A DNA stretch of 64,000 nt from positions 80,401,174-80,465,173 of the forward strand of contig CM045991.1 in assembly GCA_025175895.1 (NCBI GenBank), read 5' to 3'. Source of the DNA: Wurfbainia villosa. Taxonomy: Eukaryota; Streptophyta; Magnoliopsida; Zingiberales; Zingiberaceae. The translations under genes and the position numbers were made by a program. Positions 35,969-47,571 of this stretch are shown here, in pieces; within the stretch, counting starts at the first letter, position 1, and each line of letters opens with the position of its first letter. The notes beneath the pieces were generated by a model that had not been told where the DNA came from, made no database searches, and worked only from the letters and a program-made list of their open reading frames with translations.

Positions 35969-37774
35969 ATGCAAATTGAAGTTTATAACTCATCTTCTAA
36001 TTCCAATAAGAGAAAAGAACCTTCGAAGATGAACCAAACATATCTTTGGCATCTTAGGCTTGGTCACCTTAACCTAAGCAGAATTCAAAGGTTGATAGCT
36101 GATGGACCTTTGGGTACATTAGTGGTGGAGGATCTCCCAACCTGTGAATCTTGCTTAGAGGGTAAGATGACACAGAGGCCATTTAAGGCCAAGGGGTATA
36201 GATCCAAAGATGTGTTAGAATTGGTTCATTCTGATTTGTGTGGTCCTATGTCTATCCAGGCTAGAGGTGGTTTTGAGTATTTCGTCTCTTTTATAGATGA
36301 TTACTCAAGATATGGATACATTTACCTGATGCGCCACAAGTCTGAATGCTTTGACAAGTTCAAAGAATTCAAGGCTGATGTGGAGAAACGTCAAGGTAAA
36401 AGTATCAAGACACTACGATCTGATCGTGGCGGTGAGTACCTCTTGGGAAAGTTTAGGAACTACTTATCAGAGGCTGGGATTCAATCCCAATTGACTGCAC
36501 CTGGCACACCCCAGCAGAACGGTGTAGCAGATCAAAGGAATAGGACTCTTATGGAGATGGTTAGATCGATGATGAGTTATTCTGACTTGTCAGATTCGTT
36601 CTGGGGATATGCTCTAGATACGGCGGTATACATTCTGAACTTGGTTCCATCTAAATCAGTGCCTTCTACTCCCACAGAGTTGTGGATTGGGCGAAAGCCT
36701 AGTCTAAGACATATTCGGATATGGGGGAGTTCATCACATGTGTTGAAGGCAGATGCTGGTATGTTGGAACCTTGTACAGAAGTATGCTTGTTCGTTGGCT
36801 ATCCCAGGGGAACGAAGGGTGGATTGTTTTATAGTCCTAGAGATCAGAGGGTGATCGTTAGCACGAACGCCAGATTTCTAGAGGAAGACTAAGTGATGAG
36901 CCACAAGCCCAAGAGTAAAATTGTTCTGGAGAAGTTAAAAGGAGAAGTCAGTTCTTTAGTACCACCGGTACAAGAGGATATACCATATGTCACTGCACCG
37001 CGTGTCATAGAGGATACACAGGTGATACCTCGTCGTAGTGGGAGGGTTGTGAGACAGCCTGATAGATTCATGTTCATGGGATAATCTTCTGATTTGGTCC
37101 CTGGCGAACATGAACCTGATCCCTGGACATATGACGAGGCAATCCAAGATAAAGATGCAGTATCTTGGCAAAGTGCAATGAATGTTGAGATTGAATCTAT
37201 GGATTCAAATCAGGTCTGGGAACTAGTAGAACCACCCGATGGTGTAAAAACCATTGGATTCAAGTGGATCTACAAGAGAAAGAGAGGAATAGATGGGAAG
37301 GTTGAGACCTTCAAAGCGAGGCTTGTTACGAAGGGGTATACTCAGAAAGAGGGTATGGATTATGAGGATACCTTTTCGCCGGTAGCCATGCTTAAGTCTA
37401 TCCGGATTCTCTTATGCATAGCAGCTCATATGGATTATGAGGTGTGGCAGATGGATGTCAAGGCAGCTTTCCTTAATGGAAGTCTTGAGGAAAACATCTA
37501 CATGAAGCAACCAGAGGGATTCATTGCTAAGGGCAAAGAGCATCTTGTATGTAAGCTTAATCGGTCCATTTATGGATTGAAATAAGCTTCGAGGTCTTGG
37601 AACATCCGGTTTGATGAGGTGATCCAGTCTTATGGATTTATTCAAAGTCCGGATGAATCTTGTGTATACAAGAGATGTGACGGAAACGTAGTGGTATTTC
37701 TTGTACTATACGTAGATGACATTTTGTTGATTGGCAACAATATCAAGGTGTTATCGGACGTAAGGGTATGGTTG
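35969..37774 (+). pseudogene. Integrase and reverse transcriptase of element B, three stops
   Basis: One frame throughout. The HHCC pre-integrase region (LWHLRLGH ... CESCLEGK) is near 36040-36170. The integrase catalytic residues lie in SDLCGP near 36230, RSDRGGEY near 36418 and the glutamate region after TPQQNGV near 36510. RT follows from about 37240 (FKWIYKRKRG, MDVKAAFLNG, SIYGLK), with YVDD near 37710. Stops are at 36890, 37082 and 37583. The sequence ends inside RT because of the Athila insertion. A stretch of 307 codons of integrase is uninterrupted, but Pol cannot be complete. Confidence 0.88.
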
Positions 37775-38200
37775 TGATGTGTGTAAATCGTGCTACATTT
37801 TCACTACTTCATATGCATTTATTTTATCTCATTTCATGTCTTAGGCATGTATTTTATCATGATTCAGTTAAGTTTAGCATATTTTGGACGAAGAGACTGC
37901 TTTTGGGTGTTTTTCATGTTAACAGGGCGAAGAAGCAGGTGTATCAAAACAACACTGGCGTGTTATCAGTGACACGTCCGTGTCAGGAGTTCCAGCGCTC
38001 AACACGCCTGTTCTCAGAATCGCATGCCCTGCCTGCTACCGCACTGGCTGGTGAGAAATGTGCGACACGCCTGCGCCCTCATTTCGCACGCATGTTGGCT
38101 CGATTCCGCACTTCCTTTTCTGCGAGCAACTCGACGAAGCCGCGATCTTCGTCTCAATTAAAGGAAAATCTTTTGCCTTAATTGAAGAGGAGGCCAAGGC

Positions 38201-38208
38201 TATAAAAG
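38201..38208 (+). promoter_or_regulatory. TATA box in Athila LTR
   Basis: TATAAAAG follows the ACACG-rich part of the LTR. The core promoter role is inferred. Confidence 0.55.
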
Positions 38209-38582
38209 AGGAGATATTCTAACCCTAAAAGGGGAGGCGGCTGGGTAAAGAGGACGATAGAAGAATGAGGAGAACGAAGGAGCCGACGATAGAGGAACAC
38301 AGATGGCACTAAGTATTGTAATTTCTTTCTCTAGCAATTCTTGTCTAACTATGGAGTAGTGTCCTGTAATCTTAGGATGGGGGAGTAGCCCTTGACGATT
38401 TATGATGGATGATGTAATCTATACTACTTGAATTATTGTTTGTTTTGATCTGGTTTTTGGATTCTTATTGATAAACCTAAGGAGCTAAGGGGAAGTACCT
38501 AACGGTGAACCCAAGTTCCCGAAACCTAGTACCAACTAGAGATTAATTCCTGTCAAGTAGTGGTAGTGTATCTTTGAGGGCT

Positions 38583-38782
38583 TGCGGGGGTCTCGTGACA
38601 GGTCCCCTTAGCTGATTATGGTCCCGTGAGCAAACCTATCGTGAAAAGGAAATTTAGACTCTAAAGGAACTCTTATGGACTTAATGGATCTATCAAATCC
38701 AGTTTTTTCCAAGTAACGGTAGTAAGACTAGGGAGGTTTGCGGGGGTCTCGTGACAGGTCCCCTTAGTTGATTATGATCCCC
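38583..38782 (+). repeat. 44-bp direct repeat, 156-bp period, in Athila LTR
   Basis: The block starting TGCGGGGGTCTCGTGACAGG occurs at 38583 and 38739 with two differences over 44 bases. It lies in the transcribed part of the LTR (downstream of the TATA box). Confidence 0.85.
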
Positions 38783-39156
38783 TACGCTCGAATACCGTGA
38801 CAGGTAAATTAAGTTTGATAGGTACAGTTGGCGTAGACCTTGAAAGGGGTCATTGATTTACCTTAGGATAGGTTCCATCAAAACAACTCTAACAGGGGTA
38901 GGAAAGAATTAAATCACCTTATAAATCATCGACGTGGTGAAACCCATATCCTGAGATTCTTCTCAACTATTGACTTTTAGCTCGTTCTTCTCATTCGTTG
39001 TCCTTGACTGCTCAGTTTCTTTGCTTAATCCACAAATTGATTGACAAGATAACTTAGTATCACGATCATTCAATAATTGTCCCAATCCCTGTGGGATCGA
39101 TATTTTTATTACTTGACGACAACCGTGCACTTGCGGAAAATAACACATCAAGTTTT

Positions 39157-39174
39157 TGGCAACGTTGCCGGGGA
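39157..39174 (+). other. Primer binding site of Athila element
   Basis: TGGCAACGTTGCCGGGGA complements the 3' end of tRNA-Asp with two mismatches, the usual primer for Athila. It is six bases after the LTR end. Confidence 0.8.
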
Positions 39175-39394
39175 TTGGCACTCAATATTGAATTGAGCGT
39201 GATTTAGTTAATCTAGATTTCTGTTTTTGTTCCTATTCTTTGTGTCTATTTTGAATTCTTGTTTTGGGAGCCTCTCTTGTTGTTGCATGCACAGATTTAA
39301 TAGGGAAATTCTCGATATTGATCTTGAGATAGAGAGAACGTTCCTTGCTAGAAGACGATTTCAGCAACGTCAGGAAGAAAATCTGACCTCCAAC

Positions 39395-40824
39395 ATGGCT
39401 GATCAGAACGAGAATAAACCTTCAAGGGATTATGCAGCACCTAGTACAAGGGGATTGAGATCGAGTATTAGAAGACCCCCTATTGAAGCGAACAATTTTG
39501 AATTGAAACCGGCTCTGCTATCCATGGTCCAACAGCATCAATTCGGAGGAGCACCCACTGAAGATCCAAATCTTCACTTGGAAGTATTTTTGAAATTTTG
39601 CGAAACTTTAAAACTGAATGGAGCCTCAGCTAATGCTATTAGATTGCGCTTGTTTCTTTTCTCATTGCAGGACAAAGCTAGAGCTTGGCTACACTCTCTT
39701 CCAGCAGATTGCATAACTACCTGGGATCAGCTGGATCAAAGATTTTTAGACAAGTATTTTCCACCCAGCAAAACTGTAAGTCTTCGTCATCAAATCACTA
39801 ATTTTCCGCAAAAGGATGGAGAAACATTATTTGAAGCCTGGGACAGATTTAAGGGATTACTACAGCAATGCCCTCATCATGGGCTGGAGAAGTGGCTCAT
39901 TGTTCATACTTTCTACAATGGAATCTCGTATGCTACTAAAGTTTCTCTTGATTCTGCTGCAGGAGGATCTCTTATGAACAAAACGTTGGATGAAGCATTT
40001 GAGATCATCGAGAATGTGGCAATGAATTCTCACCAATGGGCTACAGAACGAGGATATCCAATTAAAACGCCAGGTAAGTTTGAGGTAAGTACCCTTGATC
40101 TACTCAGTGCAAAAGTTGATGCGTTAACTCAAAATCTCAAACATTTAATGTATCAGCTGTAAACTCATCTAATGTCACTTGCAAGATTTGTGGTGTAACA
40201 GGACATGTAGCGATAAATTGCCAAATCCTACATGCACCATCATCGGGAGCTGGGATTGAGCAAGTAGATGCGCTAAATAATTTTAATCAGAAGCCTAATG
40301 GTGGCAACCCTTATTCGAACACGTACAATCCCGGTTGGAGGAATCATCCCAACTTTTCGTATAGAGCCAACCAAAATTCTTCTGGACAGAACAGTTTTGG
40401 AGCACCTTCGGGATTTCAGCCAGGACTCAAGTCAAGCTTAGAAAAGATGATGGAGAATTTTATTACGTGCCAGGGGAAGATAAATGTTGAATTTCGACAG
40501 CACATTGTAGAATCAAATCGGCAACATCAAAATAATACTGAGGCAATCAAGAAATTGGGAAGCAAGGTTGATAATTTGACTAATCACACAATAATGCTGG
40601 AAAATCAAATTTCCCAAATTGCCAGCTCAGCATCAAGGATGCCCGGCAGATTTCCTGGAAATTCAGAAGTAAACCCAGCTGAGCATTGTAATTCCATAAG
40701 TTTGAGAAGTGGAAGGATTTTAGGAGACAGAGCTCAACAAGCGGCCCCTGTGCTAAAGGACACGAGCGTGTCAGAGTTGGAAGAAGACAGCAGCACGCCT
40801 GGGTTGAATAGCAAAGGAAGCTGA
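39395..40824 (+). pseudogene. Athila Gag, frameshifted
   Basis: MADQNENK at 39395 is preferred as start. An upstream in-frame ATG at 39227 only adds a hydrophobic leader. The capsid-like core is strongly Athila-like: FGGAPTEDPNLHLEVFLKFC, LFLFSLQDKARAWLHSLP, FLDKYFPPSKT, GETLFEAWDRFKGLLQQCP, DEAFEIIENVA. A frameshift at about 40160 separates it from the CCHC knuckle CKICGVTGHVAINC. The region continues as a Gln/Asn-rich linker with a coiled-coil-like stretch (NRQHQNNTEAIKKLGSKVDN). A TGA at 40822 splits it from the protease part. It is not functional as read. Confidence 0.88.
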
Positions 40825-41639
40825 CAACACACCCTGACCCAGGGCGTGTTGTTCAACACGCCTGAGGAAGAGAATGCCCACGAGCACGGGTCAGCCGACA
40901 CACCCGTGTCGGGTCACTCCAACAGCCAACACGACCAGCCTATGCCGAACAACACAGGCGTGTTGAACAAGGAACCAAGAACATATAAGCCCTCTATCCC
41001 GTTCCCTCAGAGGCTGATTAAGGAAAAATTGGATGAACAATTTGGTAAGTTCCTTGAGGTAATTAGGAAGCTATATATCAATATACCTTTTACAGAAGCT
41101 CTTCAACAAATGCCTACATACTCCAAGTTCTTGAAGGATATCTTAACCAACAAAAGAAAAGTCGAGGAGCATGTAACAGTGGCTCTTACTGAGGAGTGCA
41201 GCGCTTTAATTAAGAACATGGTACCTCCCAAACTAAATGATCCAGGTAGCTTTTCTATCCCTTGCATAATTAATGACTCCAATTTTGATAAGGCTTTTTG
41301 CGATTTGGGTGCTAGTGTCAATCTGATACCTCTTTCCATATGCAAGAAATTAGATTTGGGAGAAATGAAACTAACTACTATGGCCTTGCAGTTAGCTGAT
41401 CGCTCCATTAGATATCCTTTGGGAATCCTAGAAGATGTACCAGTGTAGGTGGGAAATTTTATTATTCCTGCCGATTTTGTAGTGCTTGACATGGATGAAG
41501 ACCCATGCATTCCACTCATTTTAGGGAGACCTTTCTTGGCTACTACAGGGGAAATGATAGACGTCAAGAACCACAAACTCTCACTTGCATTTGGAAACGA
41601 CAAAATTGAATTCGACCTTTCAAAAGTCAAGTAAACAAC
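40825..41639 (+). pseudogene. Athila protease region
   Basis: In the same frame as the preceding Gln-rich part. After a stretch rich in ACACG/CGTGT words it reads YKPSIPFPQRL, then AFCDLGASVNLIPLS, the Athila protease active-site region (DLGAS). It ends with LILGRPFLATTGEMIDV. A stop at 41446 falls in the middle of the protease, and the last in-frame stop is near 41632. Protease would cleave Gag-Pol. This copy cannot yield an unbroken product. Confidence 0.85.
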
Positions 41640-41839
41640 CTTATTTTTGATGTTTGTTGTAGGATTGAGTTTCGATCAATAGCACTAGAAGGAGCACAAG
41701 AACAAACTTATCTTAATAAGAAGGGGATTTTCGAGATAAAGAGCTGAGATTTCCGACCTAACCTAACACCACTGTAGAACTTAAACCTCTTCCATCAACA
41801 CTTAGGTATGAATTTCTTGGCGAAAACTCTACTTATCCT
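41640..41839 (+). other. Protease-RT linker
   Basis: No intact frame. Weak matches to the usual Athila linker (LKPLPSTLRYEFL-like text) are spread over two frames, so at least one frameshift lies here. Confidence 0.5.
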
Positions 41840-43549
41840 GTGATCATTAATGCTAATCTGAGCAATGCAGAGACCGAAAAACTGATTGAGGTATTGAAAA
41901 CACACAAGAACGTCATTGGATACAAGATTGATGGCATTAGGGAAATTAGCCCATCGGTTTGCATGCACAGAATTCTACTAGAAGACAATTTTAAAACCTC
42001 TATAGAGCATCAAAGAAGGCTGAACCCATCCATGAAAGAGATAGTCAAGAAAGAGGTCATGAAATTGCTAGATGCAGGAATTATCTATCCAATATCCAAT
42101 AGCGAATGGGTAAGTCCTATCCATGTTGTGCCAAAGAAAGGGGGGATAACGGTGATAAGGAATGCTACGAATGAGTTAATCCCCACGAGAGCGGTTACGG
42201 GACGGAGAATGTGTATTGATTATAGGAAATTGAATAAGGAAACTAGAAAGGACCACTTTCCCATCCCATTTATTGACCAAATGTTAGACCAGTTGGCAAA
42301 ACACTCGCATTTCTGTTACTTAGATGGATACTCCGATTTTTATCAAATCCCTATTTATCCTAATGACCAAGAGAAAACAACTTTCACCTGCCCATATGGT
42401 ACTTTTTCTTTTAGGAGAATGCCTTTTGGACTATGCAATGCACCCGCCACTTTTCAGAGATGTATGACTTCAATTTTTTCTGATATGATCAAGAATATAA
42501 TGGAAGTATTCATGGATGATTTTTCTGTATATGGTGCAGATTTTGATATGTGTTTATCTAATTTGGTCAAGGTCTTGCAGAGATGCGAGGAAATGAATTT
42601 AATGCTTAATTGGGAGAAGTGCCACTTCATGGTGTGAGAAGGCATAGTACTTGGGCACCTAGTTTCACACCGTGGTATCGAGGTAGACATTGCTAAAACT
42701 GAAGTGATCAAGAAGTTGCCTCCTCCAACTGATGTCAAGGGAGTGTGTAGTTTCCTAGGACATGCAAGGTTCTACCGACGGTTCATCAAGGACTTCTCAA
42801 AAATTTCGAAGCCATTAACTAATTTTCTTGCTAAAGATGCTGTGTTTCACTTTGATAATCCTTGTCTTGATGCATTTTCCAGGTTAAAGGAAGCATTAAC
42901 AACCGCCCCAATAATGCAACCTCCTGATTGGAGTCTCCCTTTTGAAATTATGTGTGATGCAAGTGATTTTGCTGTGGGCGCAGTGTTGGGACAAAGGAAG
43001 GATCGCAAGGTGTATGCAATCTACTACGCAAGTAAAACATTGGATGAAGCACAAATGAATTATGCTACCACAGAGAAGGAACTCTTGGCTATAGTATTTG
43101 CTTTCGACAAGTTCAGATCTTATATCATAGGGACTAAGGTGATAGTTTACATAGATCATGCAGCCATAAGATAATTGCTGAGTAAAAAGGAATCTAAGCC
43201 AAGACTTATCCGGTGGATACTTCTTCTACAAGAGTTTGATTTGGAAATCCGAGACAAGCAAGGAACGGAGAACGTAGTTGCAGACCATCTATCGAGGCTT
43301 CATCAAGAATTAAATGCAGGAAGTGTCGATGATCTTGCTATTAATGATTTCTTCCCGGATGAGCAGCTACTAGCAGTCAGGACAATCAAGGCTCCATGGT
43401 ATGCTGATTTTGCCAACTACCTAGCTTGCAGGATAATACCTTCTCACATGAGTTATCATCAGAAGAAGAAGTTTCTTCGTTTCCAGTTACGTATTGCTGT
43501 TGGTAGCGAATTGATGCAAGCATCGGCTTGTTGGAATTATCTGTTATAA
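41840..43549 (+). pseudogene. Athila reverse transcriptase and RNase H, two stops
   Basis: One frame. RT motifs are GIIYPISNSEWVSPIHVVPKK, RMCIDYRKLN, FPIPFIDQMLDQL, CPYGTFSFRRMPFGLCNAPA, and the active site FMDD in EVFMDDFSVYG near 42512. RNase H follows: CDASDFAVGAVLGQ near 42952, YYASKTLDEAQ, TTEKELLAIVFAFDKFR, and DHAAIR before the second stop. Stops are at 42635 and 43172. The chain continues as RLIRWILLLQEFDLEIRDK with VADHLSRL, then is lost near 43500. All catalytic aspartates that I can place are present. Confidence 0.9.
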
Positions 43550-44695
43550 AGATAACCATCTATGAAAGCCGAGGTGATGGACTTTAAGAGTGCTAGGCTA
43601 AAAATCTACACGATGACTAAATCTTTAATCCATGTTGCTTATGCAAGTGATTGTTGTTAGCTAAATGAATTAGGTTAGAGACTCTCGATTATGTGACGAC
43701 TTGTGACCCATGTCAAAGGGCGGAGAACGTATCAAGGAGACATGAGATGCCTCAAAATTCGATATTGGAAGTCGAATTGTTCGACGTCTGGGGAATTGAC
43801 TATATGGGACCCTTCCCTACTTCCTATAAAAATACCTATATACTGGTGGCAGTGGACTATGTGTCTAAATGGGTTGAGGCTCTACCATCCCCCTCTTGTG
43901 ATGCAAAAACAGTCATAAAGCTCTTTGAGAGTATAATATTTCCAAGATTTGGAATACCGAGAGTAGTAATAAGTGATGGAGGCTCACACTTTATCGAAAG
44001 ACAATTTGAAAGCCTTCTCAAGAAGTATGGAGTAACCTATAAACTAGCCTCACCATATCATCCACAAACGAGCGGGCAAGTAGAAGTTTCAAATAGGGAA
44101 ATCAAGACTATCTTGGAAAGCGATATCAAGATCAAGGAAGGATTGGTCTTTAAGACTTGACGATGCTCTATGGGCCTATCGAACGGCTTACAAGACACCC
44201 ATTGGAATGACTCTATTTCGATTAGTTTATGGAAAACCATGTCATCTTCTAGTTGAAATAGAGCACAGGGCATATTGGGCAATTAAATGGCTTAATTTTG
44301 ACCTAAAGAAAGCCGGAGAGAAAAGAAAACTGCAGCTAAATGAACTTGAAGAACTACGCCTTGATGCTTATGAACATGCAAGGTCTTACAAGGAGAAAAC
44401 GAAGAGGTGGCATGACAAGAATATCATGCGCAGAGAATTCCATCAAGGAGACTTGGTATTACTATTCAACTCAAGATTGAAACTCTTTCCTGGGAAGCTG
44501 AAATCCAGATGGTCGGGACCATATCAAGTTGAAAAGGTTTATCCTCATGGAGCTATTGATATATCCAGTGAGTCTACAGGAATTTTTAAAGTAAATGGTC
44601 AAAGACTTAAGAGATACTTCGCAAACAATTCTACTAAGCTGATTGGGGAAAAAGAGGGGCAGAGCACACTCCTCGAGTCATATCCCCAAAACTAG
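43550..44695 (+). pseudogene. Athila integrase, frameshifted
   Basis: The zinc region (CDPCQRAENVSRR) is partly lost, and 43550-43690 is scrambled. The core is open at 43693-44160: WGIDYMGPFP, VDYVSKWVEALP, VISDGGSHFIE, the glutamate region SPYHPQTSGQVEVSNREIK. A frameshift at about 44140 moves to the frame of 44207-44695, with FRLVYGKPCHLLVE, EKTKRWHDKNI, LKSRWSGPYQVEKV. It matches the fragment at 1470-1953. Integration function is from the family, and this copy is broken. Confidence 0.88.
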
Positions 44696-45192
44696 GGAGT
44701 AACTGAGGGGTCAAGCTAACGACCTTAAACAAGCGCTTCTTGGGAGGCAACCCAAGCTATTTTTTACATTTTTTTTGAGTCATTTTATTTTATTTTATTT
44801 TATTTTGAGTTTTACATTTTTTTTAGGTTTACAGGACACGACATGTTAAACGTGTTACTGCGTGCCAAATTGACACGACCCGCCTATGCCGAACGACACA
44901 GGCGTGTTGAGGTTACCCGAAGACAACACAGGTCGAGCGTGCTGCCGAGCACGCCCGTGTCGCACTTTTTCACTCATGCATGCTCGGCGGATGGAAGCAC
45001 GCCTATGTCGCACTTAAACGGGTCGGGTATTTGCGAAAGAGGATGCCCGACATGCCTATGTTGCGGCTAGCCCTCTAAAGCCGGCCCGAGCACGCCCTAA
45101 TTTTCCACGCGCGTTACAAGCTTGAAGCAGCTGTCGCCGGTCTCTCTTGAGCAGCCGAGAAGCTAACCTGCTGTCTCTCCCTCCCCAACGCC
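44696..45192 (+). other. Spacer between Athila integrase and env-position gene
   Basis: It contains the conserved hairpin at 44739-44756, a T-rich run, then a dense set of ACACG/CGTGT words at 44835-45070. There is no supported gene. In Athila-type elements the downstream ORF is thought to be expressed separately, so a splice or promoter signal may be here, but I cannot point to one. Confidence 0.6.
44739..44756 (+). other. Conserved hairpin after Athila integrase (second copy)
   Basis: This is identical over 18 bases to 1999-2016, 44 bp after the integrase stop and within a longer shared block starting 'gaccttaaacaa'. Confidence 0.75.
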
Positions 45193-45957
45193 ATGAGTAA
45201 GCGAGTGAAGACTAAAGGAGGAGCTTCTTCCTCTTCGGCAAAGGACAAGGGAAAGAGAAAATCTCAGGACTTGGGTGACGATCATCCTCCGACCTCCTGC
45301 CATCCGTATGGAATTGTTTTTATGGATGAGGTTATGAAGTCTAAATTCAGTAAGCTTGAAAAAAGGAAGTTAGTATCTACAAGAACTATAGACTTCTACA
45401 CGTTGACAACCCTAGGGTTAAGAGATGACATAACTTGGTTGACCAATAGGATAGGCTGGACCGAATTTATCACGCATCATCATCTTACTTACCCTAGTAT
45501 CACTCTTGAATTCCTTAGCTCCCTGTCTGCTGAAATACTGCAAGGAAAGGATTGTGAGGAAGGAAAAATCAAATTTAGATTAATGAACCATGAGTTTACT
45601 CTTTCTTTAAGTGATTTTAATACAATATTTGATTTTCCATGCGGAGGGGAGAGGCAAATTCATAGACTTTTTATTGATCATCAATTTTGGAGAATAATTT
45701 CTGATGACCCTCGCCCTTATGATGCATCTAGGTCTAAATCATTTAACATCCCTAATCCTACTTTTCGTTATCTCCTTAGGTTTATGGCTAATACAATCTC
45801 TGGAAGATATGATAGTGCAAGGGTGGCTAGGCAGAGTGAGTTACAATTTTTATGGGCTATGCTAAATGAAGTTAATATTGATTCTGGAGACCATATGGTT
45901 AGACATTTAGTTAAGGTTAGTAATAGGTCATCTGGGGTCATAGTCATAGGTGGTATT
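45193..45957 (+). pseudogene. Athila ORF1-like (env-position) gene, N-terminal part
   Basis: Starts MSKRVKTKGGASSSSAKDKG, a basic serine-rich head, then YTLTTLGLRDDITWLTNRIG, LEFLSSLSAEI, KFRLMNHEFTLSLSDFNTIF. This pattern resembles the Athila ORF-1 domain of plant elements. No membrane segment or signal peptide is visible, so calling it an envelope protein is not justified. The frame is clean for 255 codons and is cut by the A-family LTR fragment at 45958. The rest is at 46929-47571. Confidence 0.75.
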
Positions 45958-46928
45958 TGTTAGGGCAATCTCTTGCCGTAATATGGTTTTGATGGTGTGG
46001 CAAAGTGTTTAAGTTAGTGTGTTATGTTGATTTGATATGTGCGTTGAAGTCGTGCAAGACTTAGTAATTCGCACATGGAGCCGTGGAGAGTTTCACATCT
46101 CATGACTCGTGCCTTGAGTCGGTGAAGGATAGCTTTGCGGAAGTCGTGCGCTTGGAGCATCCGAGGGACCGCCGGACGAGAAGCTTGGAGTGAAGCCGGA
46201 GGAAGTAGACTTCGAGGCAAGAGACGCGAAGGAGCATTGCAGAGCCGTACGCCTGATGCTGCCGAGGGACATGGCCAAGAACGAAGAGAACTTTGAAGGC
46301 GAAGGACTCCGAGAGATGAGAGTGAGCGATTGTAACCCGGGGAGGGGTAGCTCTTAGGAGAAACTTGGCCATTTGGCCAAGTGTCGGATGGGTTTTCCCG
46401 ACACCAGTCGATTGCCATGTCATGGCGTCGGCGCTTCGAAATCGAATGTAGTTCGACCGGTATCGATCGATCGATTGTGGCGGCGATCGCCATATGTGGG
46501 CGATCGCCAAGATATCGGCTAGGCGCAATGATCGGGTCAATAGGGTTTTGGCCATTAGACGAATTCGTAGCCGACTGGGCAGTCGACTACGGAGGCAGCA
46601 GTCGACTGATGAGGTCCATCAGTCGACTGCCAAGAGTTCCGTTGGACTACAACGGTCGAGATCCGACGTGTTCGGAGGTCGTTGTAGTGACGGCAGTCGA
46701 CTGCCAAGGGCGGCAGTCGACTGATGGCGGCCAATGGGAAGAAATCAGCCCTCTCTATAAAAAGAGAGGGTGTAAGCCTTTGAGAGGCTAATGCTTATGC
46801 TCCAAGTGATCTTCCTAGTGCCCCACAAGCTCTAAACTCTTCTTACTTGTTTTTACTTCATCCTATTTGTAAGAAGAGTGATCTTGATTGTAAAGGTTAC
46901 CTCCACCTAGCTTGGTGCAAAGGAGAGA
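45958..46928 (+). mobile_element. A-family LTR fragment (A3) inside the Athila env-position gene
   Basis: The fragment begins TGTTAGGGCA and aligns to the A2 5' LTR until 'gcaaaggagaga'. The last ~235 bp of the LTR are missing, and flanks gtatt/ccaat show no duplication. It has palindromes at 46580-46730, a TATA box at 46756, and CGATCG-rich altered sequence at 46425-46530. Deletion after insertion is the likely explanation. Confidence 0.8.
46756..46763 (+). promoter_or_regulatory. TATA box in LTR A3
   Basis: TATAAAAA is placed as in the A2 LTR (49613). Confidence 0.5.
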
Positions 46929-47571
46929 CCAATAGTGAATTGGATATGAATTGGATGACCTTGAATATTGTCCTGCTAGCCCTAGATTGGATTTGGATGC
47001 TTGTATAAATATGAAGATGATTGAGGCATGTGACGAGGGGTATCGTTTGGTGTTAAGAAATGGAATTAAAATCCCTTTTCCAAACCCTGAGCGGATGACT
47101 GTACGTAATTCATCCAATTGGCTTTTTAGAGATGTCCAGGAACCCTTTCCTACCCCTACTGCCCATGCTCCATCACCCTCTCCTAGGGAGCCATCTCACA
47201 TAGCCCCTGAGCCATCACATTCGACTCCTGAACCCCCACGGTTTCCTACTGACAATGTTTCTGCAGGGTACTCTTCTTTTGATTTTTCAGGATTCCGATC
47301 ATCATTCAAAGCTTTCAGGGTCGAGCATACCTCGCACATAGGTGTGTGGGATCGGTTTGCCCAAGCTACAGAGGAGCACCATCATATGGTGACACAACAT
47401 TTGGATAGGGCAACTGATTTTTACAGGAGAGCTGATGAGTTTTTCACTGCTGAGTCCGCCCGGAGGGAAGATGATGATAGATTTCGACAGGATTCCTGGG
47501 AGTTTTACCAGGAGCAGCGACGTAGGTGGGTAGAGGAGGATGCTAGTAGCAAAGATGATGACCATTGACCA
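46929..47571 (+). pseudogene. Athila ORF1-like gene, C-terminal part
   Basis: Resumes in the same frame about eight bases after A3, with LDDLEYCPASPRLDLDACIN, then a proline/serine-rich linker (PSPREPSHIAPEPSHST). A charged, probably helical tail follows (YRRADEFFTAESARREDDD, RRRWVEEDAS), with the stop just before 47571. Together the two parts give about 460 codons. An in-frame TGA at 46936 lies at the damaged junction. The function is unknown. Confidence 0.7.

Larger units (their letters stand above)
32239..37774 (+). mobile_element. Angela/Tork-type copia element B, cut by Athila
   Basis: The 5' LTR, primer site, degraded gag/protease, integrase and RT are present. At 37774, shortly after the YVDD box, the Athila element interrupts it. 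RNase H and the 3' LTR should resume right of the window. Confidence 0.88.
37775..39150 (+). repeat. 5' LTR of Athila element
   Basis: The LTR is 1376 bp and begins TGATGTGT and ends ACACATCA, an 8-bp terminal inverted repeat. Words of the type ACACG/CGTGT are dense at 37950-38100. The TATA box is at 38201, and a 44-bp repeat occurs at 38583 and 38739. Confidence 0.92.
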
